This document shows positions 47,484-60,000 of a DNA stretch of 60,000 nt, piece by piece; the first letter of the stretch is position 1; each line of letters begins with the position of its first letter. Source of the stretch: Bugula neritina (Eukaryota; Bryozoa; Gymnolaemata; Cheilostomatida; Bugulidae); the NCBI GenBank assembly GCA_964035545.1, contig OZ037769.1, positions 14,752,633-14,812,632 on the forward strand, read 5' to 3'. The notes beneath the pieces are model-generated. The model did not search any database. It saw only the letters and a program-made list of their open reading frames with translations, and was not told the origin of the DNA. The position numbers and the translations under genes are program-made.

Positions 47484-48527
47484 CTAAATCATACCACAAA
47501 ATCCCTCTCCACAAACAAAATTTGAAGATCTGTTAGGGTTAACCACTTTATATATATAGTCATAAGCTTTTGTTGAGCATTTTATGACCTGCACGTCCTT
47601 CGTGTACCACTTGCAACGTGCAGAGTCGAGCACACCATAAGTTGTGACTAATGACATCACTCCAACCTCCTTCGGCATCTCGGCATCTGTCCAGAAAGGG
47701 AAATATGCTCCACAACTTTTAGATTTTGGACAAGAGTTTAGCATTCTGTTGCCAGCAGCACCAGTAAACCTAAACCAGCCGGTGTCTTGGTGAAGGTCAC
47801 ATACGTACCCTCCATTTGAATGCGGTCCACGGGGTCGATACCCGCTTCCGTTGTAGTCACGTCTCCAGGAGTCAGAGAAATTTGTGGCAGTTAAGCATTC
47901 AGCTGGTTGTAGTGTTTTATTAGTAGTTGTGTTCTCTGTAGAAACAGTAGTTGATGTAGTAGCTGTAGTTGGTGTAGTGGCTGTAGTTGGTGCAGTAACT
48001 GTGGTTGGTGTATTGGCTGTAGTTGGTGTAGAAGCTGTAGTTGATGTAGTAACTGTAGTTGGTGTAAAAGCTGTAGTTGGTGTAGTGGCTGTAGTTGGTG
48101 TAGTAACTGTAGTTGATGTAGTAACTGTAGTTGGTGTAAAATCTGTAGTTGGTGTCGGTGCTGTAGTTGGTGTATTGGCTGTAGTTGATACAGTAGCTGT
48201 AATTAGTGTGGTCGTTATTGCTGGTAATCTAGTTGGAATAGCTGTAGTAGAAGATGAGTTCAATTTCTTACAGTTTAGCCAATCTGTAAACATTTTCAGA
48301 TAAACTCTTTTGTCTGCTTCCAAATGCAGCAGACTTTCGCTGTCAGTCAGCTGACGCCTGTCTTTCTGGTAGTAGTCGTACATAGGGCACTCTTCTGTCA
48401 GCAGCTCTCTTAGGACTCTCAGTCTCAATTTATAATCCTCCAGTTCACGGCTGATTGAACTCGACAGCACGGCAGCATTGGTGACGACTGCTAGAACCAG
48501 AAGTGAAAAGCTCAGTTTGCAAATCAT
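47484..48527 (-). CDS. Secreted mucin-like protein with C-terminal D8C domain, gene 2 (347 aa)
   Basis: Tandem paralogue of the gene at 45953-47095, also in one coding exon. It has a signal peptide (MICKLSFSLLVLAVVTNA) and the same helical two-cysteine module (REL-EDY-L, ECPMYDY, NC). The Thr-rich stalk (about 95-205) is made of eight-residue repeats of the TPTTxxTT type, encoded by a 24-base minisatellite. The 140-residue D8C domain from residue 208 again has eight cysteines and WFRFTGAAGNRM. The ends (the helical module and the D8C core) are well conserved between the two genes, whereas the stalks differ in length and repeat order. A role in mucus, surface coating or microbe trapping is plausible from the uromodulin family but unproven here. 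Confidence 0.88.
   Translation of the reverse strand: MICKLSFSLLVLAVVTNAAVLSSSISRELEDYKLRLRVLRELLTEECPMYDYYQKDRRQLTDSESLLHLEADKRVYLKMFTDWLNCKKLNSSSTTAIPTRLPAITTTLITATVSTTANTPTTAPTPTTDFTPTTVTTSTTVTTPTTATTPTTAFTPTTVTTSTTASTPTTANTPTTVTAPTTATTPTTATTSTTVSTENTTTNKTLQPAECLTATNFSDSWRRDYNGSGYRPRGPHSNGGYVCDLHQDTGWFRFTGAAGNRMLNSCPKSKSCGAYFPFWTDAEMPKEVGVMSLVTTYGVLDSARCKWYTKDVQVIKCSTKAYDYIYKVVNPNRSSNFVCGEGFCGMI
47940..48235. repeat. 24-bp minisatellite encoding the Thr-rich stalk
   Basis: Tandem 24-base units of the form (plus strand) GTAGTTGGTGTAGTGGCT with variants run through D8C gene 2. They encode about twelve T-P-T-T-x-x-T units. Nearly all differences preserve Thr or Pro. The homologous stalk of gene 1 (about 46,440-46,790) is more degenerate. 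Confidence 0.85.
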
Positions 48528-49665
48528 TGCAGTCTTGCCAATAGAAGTTTTAATTCAAATGCAATGAAGTGTAGCATAAGGCTAATGTATGTTAAATATC
48601 TGGTGTTTCAGATGCTGGTTCCCATAGCTACTAGCTCATGGTCACATGACCATACAAAGAAGTTAACAAACAGCATATAGGCTTATAAATTACATGGCTA
48701 GTAAATTCTACTTCAAACTTAATAATTATATTATATACAATGGTAGAGCCAGTGGTAGCAATTTAACATAATATCACCAACTACTTTCATTTTTTATTTT
48801 AAAATATGTATGTACTTATTTGATGCACATACACATTTCATACAAAATATGCAAGTACACTTTTGGTTTGAGTAAAATTAACATCAAAATATCTTGGATG
48901 TTGCATTTTAGTTAGTGAATTACTCAATTGCTAACATAAGCCAAGAATTATTATAGCTTTTGAAGTTTTTCCTTCCATTTTTGTTCATATGCCTACTTAT
49001 ATTATAGCCAGTATTTACACTGAACTTCGCAACGTGTTGTCATGTCTGCGATATGCAATAAATAAATCAATCAATCAATCAAGAAGCATGTGCAGTCGTG
49101 CATTGCTTGTTGGGCAAATCAATTGAAAAATAATAAGGTACCCATTATCTAGTGTAGAAAATATTAATTTATCACAGTGCAAGTGTACTTGGGAGTTATC
49201 TCCTCTAAAACAAGGATATTGATATTTAAATAATAATATTATGTTAGGAAACTAGAGATTGTGTTACAAGTAATATACTATGTAGTATTGATATTCATGA
49301 TACAATGCACTTGACAAGGGTTTAGCTGAAGTAGCTGCTGAGATGTGAGCTGGTCAAACAAGACCAACTCTAGTTTTCAGTAAAAGCAAATAACACTGAA
49401 TACCTTAAGTCACATGTCAAACAGCTCTCAATGCAGTTACTATGTTTATTTTGGTTTATAAATGAAAGTTGTTTAGCATATAGTGTAACAGGAGTTTGTG
49501 GCCCTGAATGCATCTCCCACTCTATTATTAGTTTGTAGTTTGTAGAAATTAAGGCTAAATCAAGTTGCAGCAGTAAATGTTGCATAAAAGTTTGGAGGTC
49601 AGTGAGGGCTACTACAACTTTTCACGGACAGTAGCTATGGATTATACATGCATTGATGTCTAAAG
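48528..49665. other. Intergenic region between D8C gene 2 and filamin
   Basis: AT-rich, shared by divergent promoters. It contains a (CAAT)n run at 49059-49083 preceded by TGCAATAAATAAAT, resembling the 3' tail of a LINE remnant. The filamin 5' untranslated region probably occupies its right end; an in-frame TGA at 49654-49656 sets the upstream limit of that reading frame. No further gene is visible. Confidence 0.4.
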
Positions 49666-52600
49666 ATGGCGAGGCAGAGTCGGGAGACATCTGTGAGCTC
49701 TTTAAGTAACAGCAATGATGAGAGAATCGCAGCTGTCACTGCAGAACTCAGGTGGGTAGTTACTGTGTAGAGTCTGCAGTGGCCTTGTCGGCTTGGCAGC
49801 CATCACACTGTATGATGTCTTGCTAAGTTCACAAAACACGTGTTGTCAACTAATACTCATCAACATTTGTTTCACTCAACAATACAGAGGTGGGTGCAGC
49901 AATGGAGAAATTGTGAAAAGCCTGTGTTCTAGATTAGAAATGTAGCCAAATAAGTTATATTCTTATGATAATTTCAGTCCCAGCAAGCCAAAGTTTTATG
50001 ACAAACTTAAAAACTGCAGGCTATCTCAATTTCTTCACTGCTTAAAAATACAATTATCATAAAGAGAAGACAACTTCTCCTTCTTAGTTTTCAATATAAG
50101 CTAACAGTGGCTCTCACTCTAGATCTTAAATTCATGTAAAACTGTTTCACTATTAATAGATATACTATTGCGCTGAAACTTATAGATAGATATTTTATTC
50201 TGAAATTTAATTTTAATAATGCCTGCGCTATATTTCTAAGCTTCTAGCAGCTAGTGTGAAGCTATAAGAAATTATATAGCTTTAACTTTCTGTTTATGAC
50301 TAGTATTTTATACAATTTTCAATAATAAATAGTTATTTATTAGGTTCATGTTTTCACATATCATTTCATGCTCATGCCTGCACCAGTCATGGCAGTTAGC
50401 AGACACGATGCTGCGTCAGCTGAACTGGCAGCAGAGAGTATATGATGTAATATCCTGTTAATTAGCCGCTAGTAAATTATTCTGAATATATAAACTGTAA
50501 TCTGCAGCAGGCTATGAATTGAGTTTCTTATTTTTATTGCCCTGTAATGTTCGAGAAATCTCTGCCATGAGCTCTAATGATAAGCACAGAGTTCAATTAA
50601 GCAACAGCTAAATGTTTCCTAATAATTAACAACATAATGAGTTACAGTCATACACCTAGTTCACAAGCAAGGGGTGCCTACAAGAGCCCCCCAACCTACC
50701 AAACAGTGCAAAGCACAGGCTAACTAATGGTAAATACAATCAGTGGTATCTGATTTCATGCACTGCCCAAATTAGGAAGGCTGAGAGGTAATTACTTGTG
50801 TGTTGTAATTACACAGTATTAGTGGAGGTGCTGTGTAAAGGTAAACAGCAGCATTGTCTATAGATAAAGGTCATCTGCCCTTGACTACCTCACTGTGTAC
50901 TGCATGTATATTTCGAAGGATAATAATAAACACAGCCTTAGATATATCTGGTTAGTAGGGCTATACTAATTAACTAGCTAACCCATCACTGCTTTCTCTC
51001 TTTGGATATTATTCTTACAATTTCAACTCTGTAAGGGTAAGTTATATTTTAATAAAATATTCATAAAAGTTTTATTTTTATAATTGAGCTACATATACAC
51101 AGCTACATGATATGCTGCAATAATTACAAGTATTGGCAATTATTATTATACGAGGGAAAATTGAAATTTTAACTTATCAGTTACTCCTTCATATAAACTT
51201 GTAAAACTTTCAAATACTGAAAGCCATCAACATTTAGTATTTACTAATTAGAAAGAATCAGTATCCTAATTTAATATTCATAAATAATAGGACTTAGCAA
51301 TACTTTATGACTTGTCACACCTATAATTTATATATCATATACTAATTTGATTATATATTAGATTAAATTTCACTATGCTCTAGAGTCTTATAGAGTCTAG
51401 TACTATATTATATACACTACATTACGTATATATTATACTGTGTCATAATATTATATAATCTTGTATTATACTATATTATGATAGAATCTAATATAATGTA
51501 ACATAGTTTGCCATATACAACTTGCATTATGGTACAACAATAAATATTATTAGTTATTGAAAATAAACTAGTGTATGCCTCATTTTAATATAAATATATA
51601 TGTTTTTGTCAAAAGCTGTGTGATTAAGTTATTTAATTGTGTTAAATAGCTATAATTTTTTCGGTTAACCCTTGGAGGATAAGCAAAATATAGTTGAATA
51701 TCCTATGTCCCGTTTAATACTCAAGATATCTTAATTATGGGCTGGTGGTAAAAGACCCCCTAACTGAAGAATAAAATTTATAAAATGCAGATCTGCTGGG
51801 TTAGGTAATTATATGCAGTAAGTTAATTCATAACTGATAAAACATATAAACTGGGAAATGAATATACAGGCTCAAACCTCTCTCAGTATGAAGCATTCAA
51901 CTAATTATTATGCACTGACCATACAAACATAAACTGACACAATAATAAACCTTGCTTTTTTTCTCTTAAATGTATATATGTATATGATGCTGTATTTCTG
52001 CTGCCTCTGCCATAAAGCAATTACCAAGCAGAGCTTCTTGTAGCTTGCCTGTAGTTTATCAAATAATGAATAATGATTATAACCAGATATGATGTAATAA
52101 ATATGGCTTGTAGACCTTCTTTGTCTAAAATTCATTTCCCTTTGGCTTCAGATTTATTTTTCTTTGGAAGTAAACTACCGAGCAATGATTTGAAACAGTC
52201 AAACCATTAGTTGAGTATTGGCTGTAGTATAGGGGGTGGATGCTTTATTCTGTAGTCACACAACTTCTTGTGTTATGTATACTAAAACTAGAAGGCTGCT
52301 ACATGTATGAACAGCATGTCTGTGCGTCTTGACTTTTAACTCTTGGCCATACATTTATAGGGGATTTCCCATCTAGACTAAAGATTATTTTGTCATGAGA
52401 AGCTAACCTTGTAGCGCAGCTGTAATTACTATTAATAGTATTTGTTTATCTATTATAACTAACTATATAATAGATGTACGATATAATACAATATAATATA
52501 GGTGCTGTTGCAGTTGGTTACTATTAAAGATGCGAGACATATTATTTACTGGCCGTTGGCTAGCAAATGTAGATTAAATCTCCCCCATGTCTACTCATGA

Positions 52601-55600
52601 GTACATAGCATATTACTATTATATATAGCTCTTCTAGTTCTTATATTATTTGAGCAGCTATGGGTAAGGAAATATACTGTGTATACAAACTGTACCCTAA
52701 ACACACTCTGATAAGCTATTTTTAATGAGCTACTGTGAAATATGGGCTTTGGCCTTATATACTAATACTAACAAGATGTTTCCAAGCTAGTGCACACAAA
52801 CTGTATATGTAGAGTAGGTATAATTGCATGCAGGAAACCAATGCTATTTAGTCACTGTATAAGCTCAGACTTAACGTATATACTCTAGCCATAAGCCACT
52901 GCTTCAATATATCACAAAAGATTGTGAAATGTAAAAGTTTAACATCTTCCGACATGTCTAGGCTAACAAATACCATAACTGAAAAGTTCATGAATTCAAG
53001 ACATCATGCAATTCTGTGTTTAAGTGACCAGTCACTTGCATATTGAAGTTTTAGATAAGTGAAGACATTTTTTGATATGAAAAAATCAAGGTATTATGGG
53101 TAATTTATTTAAGCTATGGGTAAAGCCTGTATTAGGGGCAGTAATCAATACGAAACTAGAATTTTAAGACTTGTTGTTGCCTACAAACAAACGTTTCAAT
53201 GTTAACTATGAAATTGTTGATATATTCAACATAGTAAGTACAATTATTAGGAAAACTACATGAAATAATGCATTATCTTTTTTATAAAATATTACAAGTT
53301 TGTCGACCGTTAATTTCAATCATTGAATACCTACACCTTTTGCTTATCATATGATAGCAGAGTAGATGTGGCGGTTTTATTAGAAATTGCTCAGGAAATG
53401 ATATTTAAACAGCTATAGAGATTTTGTTAATCACATGGGCTGACAACAATATAGCAGCCTCAATATTCAATGTATTTGACATTATATACTTTATAAAGTT
53501 TGTTTCCTTTGATGTGATGACAGGTCATAGCTAGTGGTTGCATGTATCTTTCTACATAATTATTGTACAGTAGCAGCTATTTACATATGATAGATAACAA
53601 AGTTTATCTATAATATAATACTTGTAACATGCTAAAGAGTAACTTTATACAATGTTATGTTTCAGTCATATGTTAGTGAATTCTAGAACAATATATAGAA
53701 ATGTAAAATATTCACCACAATGACAATGCATGCTAAATTTATGCATATTCAGTTTTTATGTGCCAAATAATAAAACATCATAACAGTACTGTATATTTAT
53801 ACCAGAGCCTTAGTTCTTAATGATTTTGTTATAATTGATTGTTTATATTATGGAGCATGCATGTAATTCATAGATTTAGAGCTAGGTCAGTTCCAATAGC
53901 ACGTTACTTTGGCCTTTCTTTGCTTTAGCTTCAAGAGTTTTCTTTCTCTGGAAAAATTCTATCGGCCATCCAAATCAACTCCTATCGACTAGCACTGAAT
54001 AATTATCTGCAATATTTCAACATATTAGTGTAGGTGTGAATTGTGAAATTCGTTAACAGTGATGGGATGAAAAACATTATGTTCAGTTGATGTGTTTATT
54101 TAAAAATTCAGGTACTTTTGGTGAAATTTCAATTTCTTTAGGATTTCCTGTTTAACAATAAGGGGCAGCATTTTGCTGTCCTATAATTTCGTTTGCTATA
54201 AATGATTTTTACTAGAACATATTTTTTAAACTTTTCCCTCTATAATAAGCATACATTGTGTTTTGGCCTGGTGTTCGATGTTTTACTATACAACAGAGAA
54301 ACCAGAAGAATAATCTTCTACTGAAATAAATAAGCAGCAGAAAACTGGTCTGTAGCAAATACTATAAGAAAACTTTAAATGTCTTTTGCAATTCAAATGC
54401 TTTTAGGAACTATTTAAAAAATTTTACATACAATAAAGAAAGTTATGCTTAAGTTAAACATGATTAGCTTAGTAATACACCAAGTATGTAGAGCCAAAGC
54501 AACATGTTTACGATTTTTATTGCAGTTAATTTTATAGCAATATATTGAATACAGTATTATTATGATGAACCAAGTTGAGTAATAACTACATGAAAGTATT
54601 TTACACCATCGTTTACTTGTTGCATGCATTATAATAAGATGAACTACATTCATTGCTCAACTATTTGGACTAACAAACACCTACTTCTGTTGTAATTAAT
54701 TACATAACGCCATGAGACTATAGATTATGTAATATTAACAGGTAACTACATTACTTTATGCAGCTAAGCAGTTGGTTGCTAAATCTCAAGGAATGTGGAA
54801 TCATCACCACTTTGCTATTTCTATTAGATAATTGCTTTATTAGCCAAATGGGAACATCACAGGTGCTATTTTTATAATATAATGTAATTGTGCAGTTGTA
54901 AAAGTGTTATGCAATATATTATAACTTAGTATTATACCTTCACAATACCTCACATCAAATATTTTGTACGTTAAATAAACTATAATAAACTACCAGTGAG
55001 TATTTTTGTTTTACTAATTACCATGAGAAAATGTACATGTATTAGTTTTACAAGTTAGGTAGGTGTTTTACAACAACTCTACTAAAAAAAAGTAACAATG
55101 TGTTTTATACAAGCTTAAATAATAGATATTATTAAATTGTAATATCTATAGCTAAAGAAGGTTAGCATTTTAAATTCCAATTAAGTTACTGCAAGGTTTT
55201 AATTATTACTTTTTAGATGCTACGTTATATGAGGGGTTTAATTAGGTGGGATTTACTTTCTTGTATTTAATGTTGAAAAATTTAGTATGCTTAAAGCTTT
55301 TTTATGAAAAAGCGTTTAATTATCATTTTAGAATTAACTTTCACTAATAAGCAAGCATGTTTTTCAACATCAAAACAGTGTGGGCTGCGGAAGTTGTTAT
55401 AGCCTCAGAGCCTGCTGACCTTTCCTTTGTACTAATCAAATCAGTATTCACAGTCTATCTTATAGAAGATAAACATTTAGAAGTCAATTAACTTGCATAG
55501 GAGATCCAGTTATTCTTCATTGTGAAGCATGTTGTTAGTGAAATATTGTAAATTTGGAATAATATTTATTTACACCAGTTAAATCAACTAATACATTACA

Positions 55601-58352
55601 TACACAAGTTAAAATAAATTGGCCATTACTTTGCTTTCAGTGTTTAATAAGGATTGCAGTGTATGTTATAATTATCTAATTAATCAATCTATTACCAAAA
55701 ACATTATAAATTGTTATCTTATTTATATAATTAATCTAAAGTGATTTTAAGTAAAGTAATTCAAAATATATAGGTATATTGATTATCTTAATGAACATGT
55801 GGGCAGAAGTCTATCATCCAAGGAGAAAATTGGGGGAAACATAGTGGTACATCCTTTTACTATGACTCATAGTCAGTCTAATATTCATAATGAACTAGCA
55901 TTATATAATAATAGTAATTATACTACGCCATCTCTCACCTGTGTACTAGTGGCATGAGAGAAGAATGCTATGAGGCAGAATATGTAAATCAGATATGAAT
56001 GATAACTGTCTACTATACTATGAATTCATATCACTTGAGAGTGAGTGACTGTAGAACAGTGGAACTACTTGTATACTCAATTGTGGGGAACACAATGCTA
56101 TCTGTATCATCTTAAATTATTGTAGCTATAGCAAAGGTATAACAGAATATTACTGCTTCAAGCTTAACAGTTATTTTTATATTGTAACAGCATATATGAG
56201 TGACTTTATATTGCACATGTTAGTATTAGATAGCTGAGTGAATCTTATAGCATGGATTATTACGAGTGTATGGCTATACCTCATGGAGCTTCCAGGTAAA
56301 CCAGTAGATTACTTAACCAAAACCATTGTCATGATTACAGTGCAGAGTTGTTGTGTAGAAACTCACATTTTAACTTAGAAATGCATTAGTAAGTGTATTT
56401 TTAAAGCAGCTGTGTACTATATTATTTGAGAAAAACAAAGCTGGAAATCTGGGATTTAAAGCTCTTAAGGTTATAGTATGCTTGAATGTGTTGAACACTA
56501 TTTCTGTTAATTCTTACTGCAACTACTGAAGAATAAAGGGTCAAGGCAATGAGACTGTCACAATAACTATATCAAAATGAGGCTTGATTGACTGCTGCCT
56601 GCAGTCTCTGTGAACTTGACAACAACTTATCTTTGTACACTAATAACAGTGGAGCGTATAGTGCTGGTTCATTATAATTAATTATATATAGCATAATATT
56701 TCACCCAATGTTCAGTGATTGACCTTTGAACTGTCATACACTTCATCAGTAATGATAAAACAAAGAGAATTGCAAGCTGGTAACTTATGGTATATAAAAT
56801 GTAATACGATATGTAGTCAGCTAGCCCTGGCTTGTATAATGGAATACTTCTATAAGCAGCTAGGATTTGGGGTGACAGAGTGCAGTAGTTTGAGGTTCTA
56901 GAGTTTGGAGTTTGGGGTTTAAATCGGAACTTGGAACCCCCCCACTTCAAACTTGAGACACTAAGCTATACTGTACTCAGTCACCCCCAACTTGAAGCTG
57001 CTCATAGCAACTTTCTCTATGATATAGAAATTACAGTAAAAATAGACTGAGTTCTGTGGCTAGACAACATTAATAACTAAGGCTAAGGTTAAATTCTTCA
57101 AGCTGACACAAACAATGGTAAACTTAAAAGGTAGTTATGCATAAGAGTGTTTTGGCCAACAAATTGTATATATTTTGTAAGAGGGTTTGTAAATTATAAT
57201 ACAAGATTTAGTGCAGTACTATATTATTAAAGGCCTTCTAATTGCTATTACTAGCATATATTTAGAAAATTAGATTGACTAACAAGCAAAGTAATGGCAC
57301 TCAATAGGGATATAATTAAAGAAGTTAGAAACTAGTTAAGGCATGCTTGTATATAATGTACTAACCGATGCAATTAATTCCTTTCTTGTCTAATGTACAT
57401 ATGCGAGTAAGTAATAGGGCATTGCTGACTGTAATAACTACCATCTTGATTACATCAGCAGGTACTTCATAAAAGGGCAGCAAATGTCGGCCATCATTAT
57501 AATAATAATAAATGCTGCCTTACATAGAAGTACTTACTTACTTACTTACGGTACTTACTTACAGAGTCGCAATATATATGACTTTAAGCTCAATATACAG
57601 CTTGAGAAGCCAAATCAATAGCAAAAGTTAAATCACAAGCAAATAGCTTTTTATGCTGCCTAAATAATATTTTTCCATTAAATATATAATGCATGCTGAA
57701 TTTTTAATCAAACTTAATCAAAAATTTTAACTGGAATCATTTATAGTGCAGTAAAACCAATTTGTCTGATTATTTGATTGCCATGTAATTTCAACTTTCA
57801 ACGTTAAACTTAACAAAATTGAAAATTGTTTTAGAGCAAAGTTTTGCTGGAAATTTTAAAAATTTCTTAATTCATCAAGCAGTTGTTTCTAAATTCATGC
57901 TTAATTAAAAATTGCAAATAATTATTCACTTTTGCAGTTAATGTGTTGTCCATATGTAGTCAAATATAGGTATGCAAACGCTGCCCACAGTGTCTCTTTT
58001 ACCTGCCATATAAACTCACTTTATACAAGCTGATGAGATTCTAATGAGCTACATTAAATCATACATTTGCAATAAACTTTCTTTTAAAACAAAAGATCTT
58101 TTTTATTAACTTCTCGAAAAATGTACTCAAAATAATTATGTGTTAATATTTATGTCATTGATGTACTCTTGCAGAAGCCTGTGGCCCAAAGATAAGATGT
58201 ATATGGACGATGACTATGACGGGGAGGAGTGGTACTCAGATGAAGAGGAATTGGCTGCGGAACGTGAGCTAGCTGAAGACGCTCAGTGGAAGCTCATTCA
58301 GAAGAATACCTTCACGAGATGGTGCAATGAGCATCTGAAGCCAGCTCAAAAG
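49666..58352 (+). CDS. FLN: Filamin, first two coding exons (partial at the window end)
   Basis: Exon 1 (49666-49751) begins with ATG in the context AAGATGGCG and encodes a Ser-rich leader ([15 protein letters not shown]). Exon 2 (58175-58352) joins in phase 2 and encodes an acidic stretch ([16 protein letters not shown]) and then [19 protein letters not shown] and [10 protein letters not shown]. The latter closely matches the start of the first calponin-homology domain of animal filamins. Filamins crosslink actin via two CH domains and a long rod of Ig-like repeats. The rest of CH1 is not found before 60,000, so the gene continues beyond the window after a donor at 58353. The other long actin-crosslinkers with CH domains (spectrin, alpha-actinin) lack this exact ELAEDAQWK lead-in. 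Confidence 0.85.
49752..58174 (+). other. Filamin intron 1 (8.4 kb)
   Basis: AT-rich throughout, with no open frame showing coding character. Low-complexity TA-rich DNA occupies about 51,300-51,500. A (TTAC)n run is at 57,531-57,562. A short G/T-then-C-rich stretch lies near 56,890-56,945. No mobile element was recognised with confidence. Confidence 0.6.
57531..57562. repeat. (TTAC)n microsatellite
   Basis: Seven to eight TTAC units, interrupted once by a GG, in filamin intron 1. Confidence 0.9.
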
Positions 58353-60000
58353 GTAGAACATTATGTAATAGATTCTTAAAGGTCACACTAGTACGTACTT
58401 AATATTGTACTATAATCTATATACAATATATTGCTGCAGATGTTTGAGAAATACAAGAGGGGGTATAAAAGTGTTTATGCTTTCTTAAACGCGCCGTTCA
58501 ATGATTGAACCATGCAACAGTGTGTTAGAGGTTATACCACAAAGCGCACTGGAAGTTACCTTGAATGACATGCAATAGTGAATGATTTAACTAGTATACA
58601 TTGCTTTGTGTGTTATATCATAGTTTTCCAGACATGTTTAGTTGCAGCCTGCCAGGTTTCCGATCTAATACTTCCCTACTTTAGGTCTTTCTGTAAAAGT
58701 AGCTACCCCATAATTGATTTAAGTCATAACAATAATTAATCGGCTTTAGACGTGTACCTAGAAATATGGTAAGGACAACTCCATAGCTGAAAAGATACTA
58801 TTTTCGAGTTTGCACCTATTTTCATAAAAATAAAAGCACGTGTGTTTAGTAATATAGCAAAGGACCTAATGTTAATTCTTTCACTCGTATAGTATACACG
58901 ATGTTTTTTTGTTCACTTTTTGCGAGTATTTAAGGCCAAAGGCTAGAACAAATTGCCATGAGATTAGCTAATAACGAACAGCCAAGAAGAAGTGAAAGCT
59001 ATGAGATAGTTAAAATAATTATTGATTTCCTGAATTGCAATTGTGAATTATGTAATGTAAACGTGAAAAGAACGTTTAATTTATTGCTCTGAAAACTGTG
59101 TCATTTTTTTTCCTACTCATCAGCCATTATTGCAACTTGTTTAGCTTTAAGTTAAAGTCAACTCTTTCAGTTTCAGTCATTGACTTAAACTTAAAGTTAA
59201 TAACTATCTCAGTCTGAATCTGAAAGTTAAAGTGGATCACTCAATCTACTCCTTACATTGAAATTTGAACTTGAATCTTAGAACTTCACCGTTATCCTGA
59301 TTTTTATAGCTAGTAATTTTACTTTCACAGTAATCGAAAGCTCCGACTTATTTTAACTAATAATTTTTTAGTAGTAATCATAATGATGATCATAAGTGAT
59401 AATAATAATGGTAATGATTAAATCATTTATAATATTTTTGATTAAGCTTGCATACTATATCTAATAGTAATACTAGCACTAAGAAAAAGTCAGATATCAA
59501 TAATAATCTAATGATAACCATAGTCATAATGATAACCATAATCATAATGTAAAACTGAATGCCATGTTTGAGGTTAAATAAAATTTTGGAGTTTCAGAAA
59601 GAATTTTAAATATTACCTGTAAATTTTTTAAGACTAAAACCAGCACTCAGAGTTATAAATGTTTTTTATCTATGTTTTAATTTTTGTTTCAAATTTAAAG
59701 TCACAAAACTTGAAAATAATTTTGTAGTTTGTATGTTTCAATTGCACTTCTTGGAGTGCAGGTTTAGCTTACTTTAATGTAATCTTAGACTGGGACTGTA
59801 AACTATACAGTTACTGTGAATCAAAAAATTAGTACCAAAATTGATATAATTCATAAATTTCTATCATTTTAACAATTAATTGCTTCATCTTGTAGTTTTG
59901 GTGTGATATTTCACTCTTTGCGTTGTATGTATTTTTATAAACAACTTTTTGACGTTTTATTGTGAGTAAATTGTATGAGTACTGTGTAAATTATGTATCA
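58353..60000 (+). other. Filamin intron 2 (partial)
   Basis: No continuation of the CH1 domain is seen. A block of degenerate six-base words (59,160-59,560; TTAAAGTT, ATAATGATAACC and similar) resembles the low-complexity elements at 22,550-22,800 and 23,930-24,420. Confidence 0.5.

Noticed and set aside
58440-58475. A third filamin exon starting at the AG near 58,440 (MFEKYKRG and onward)
   Set aside because: It does not continue the CH1 domain, where an ANLQTDLSDG-type sequence is expected, and it is not needed for phase.

Overview
This window is a stretch of AT-rich animal genome with spliceosomal introns. The gene set (short-chain collagen C4-type proteins, secreted mucin-like proteins with a D8C domain, eIF4B, a CCDC177-like protein and a filamin) points to an aquatic invertebrate, most likely a spiralian such as a bryozoan, mollusc or annelid. 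That placement is inferred from gene content only. All multi-exon models were assembled by hand from splice signals and reading-frame continuity. In every intact model the exon lengths sum to a multiple of three and end at a natural stop.

Layout. (1) 1-17,100: four tandem minus-strand copies of a seven-exon short-chain collagen C4-like gene, about 4.1-4.7 kb apart, with the intergenic DNA duplicated too. Copies 2, 3 and 4 are intact (399, 425 and 449 aa) and differ almost only in the number of Gly-X-Y triplets (27, 35, 43). Copy 1 is a recent pseudogene with a CGA-to-TGA nonsense change and other lesions. (2) 18,930-23,496, minus: a complete eight-exon eIF4B gene (581 aa). (3) 25,411-45,177, plus: a complete 18-exon CCDC177-like (DUF4659-type) coiled-coil gene (902 aa). 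Its introns hold a 3.4-kb inverted-repeat element with two younger insertions nested in one arm, a 5'-truncated non-LTR retrotransposon with an intact ORF2, and a tRNA-type SINE. (4) 45,953-48,527, minus: two tandem paralogues with intronless coding regions, each with a signal peptide, a two-cysteine helical module, a Thr-rich mucin stalk and a D8C domain. (5) 49,666 to the window end, plus: the first two coding exons of a filamin, separated by an 8.4-kb intron and cut by the window edge.

The collagen array and the D8C-mucin pair are two separate lineage-expanded families of secreted, cysteine-rich multimodular proteins. They are the least described parts of the window. eIF4B, CCDC177-like and filamin look like conserved single genes. 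No operon-like arrangement, CRISPR array or functional RNA gene was found.
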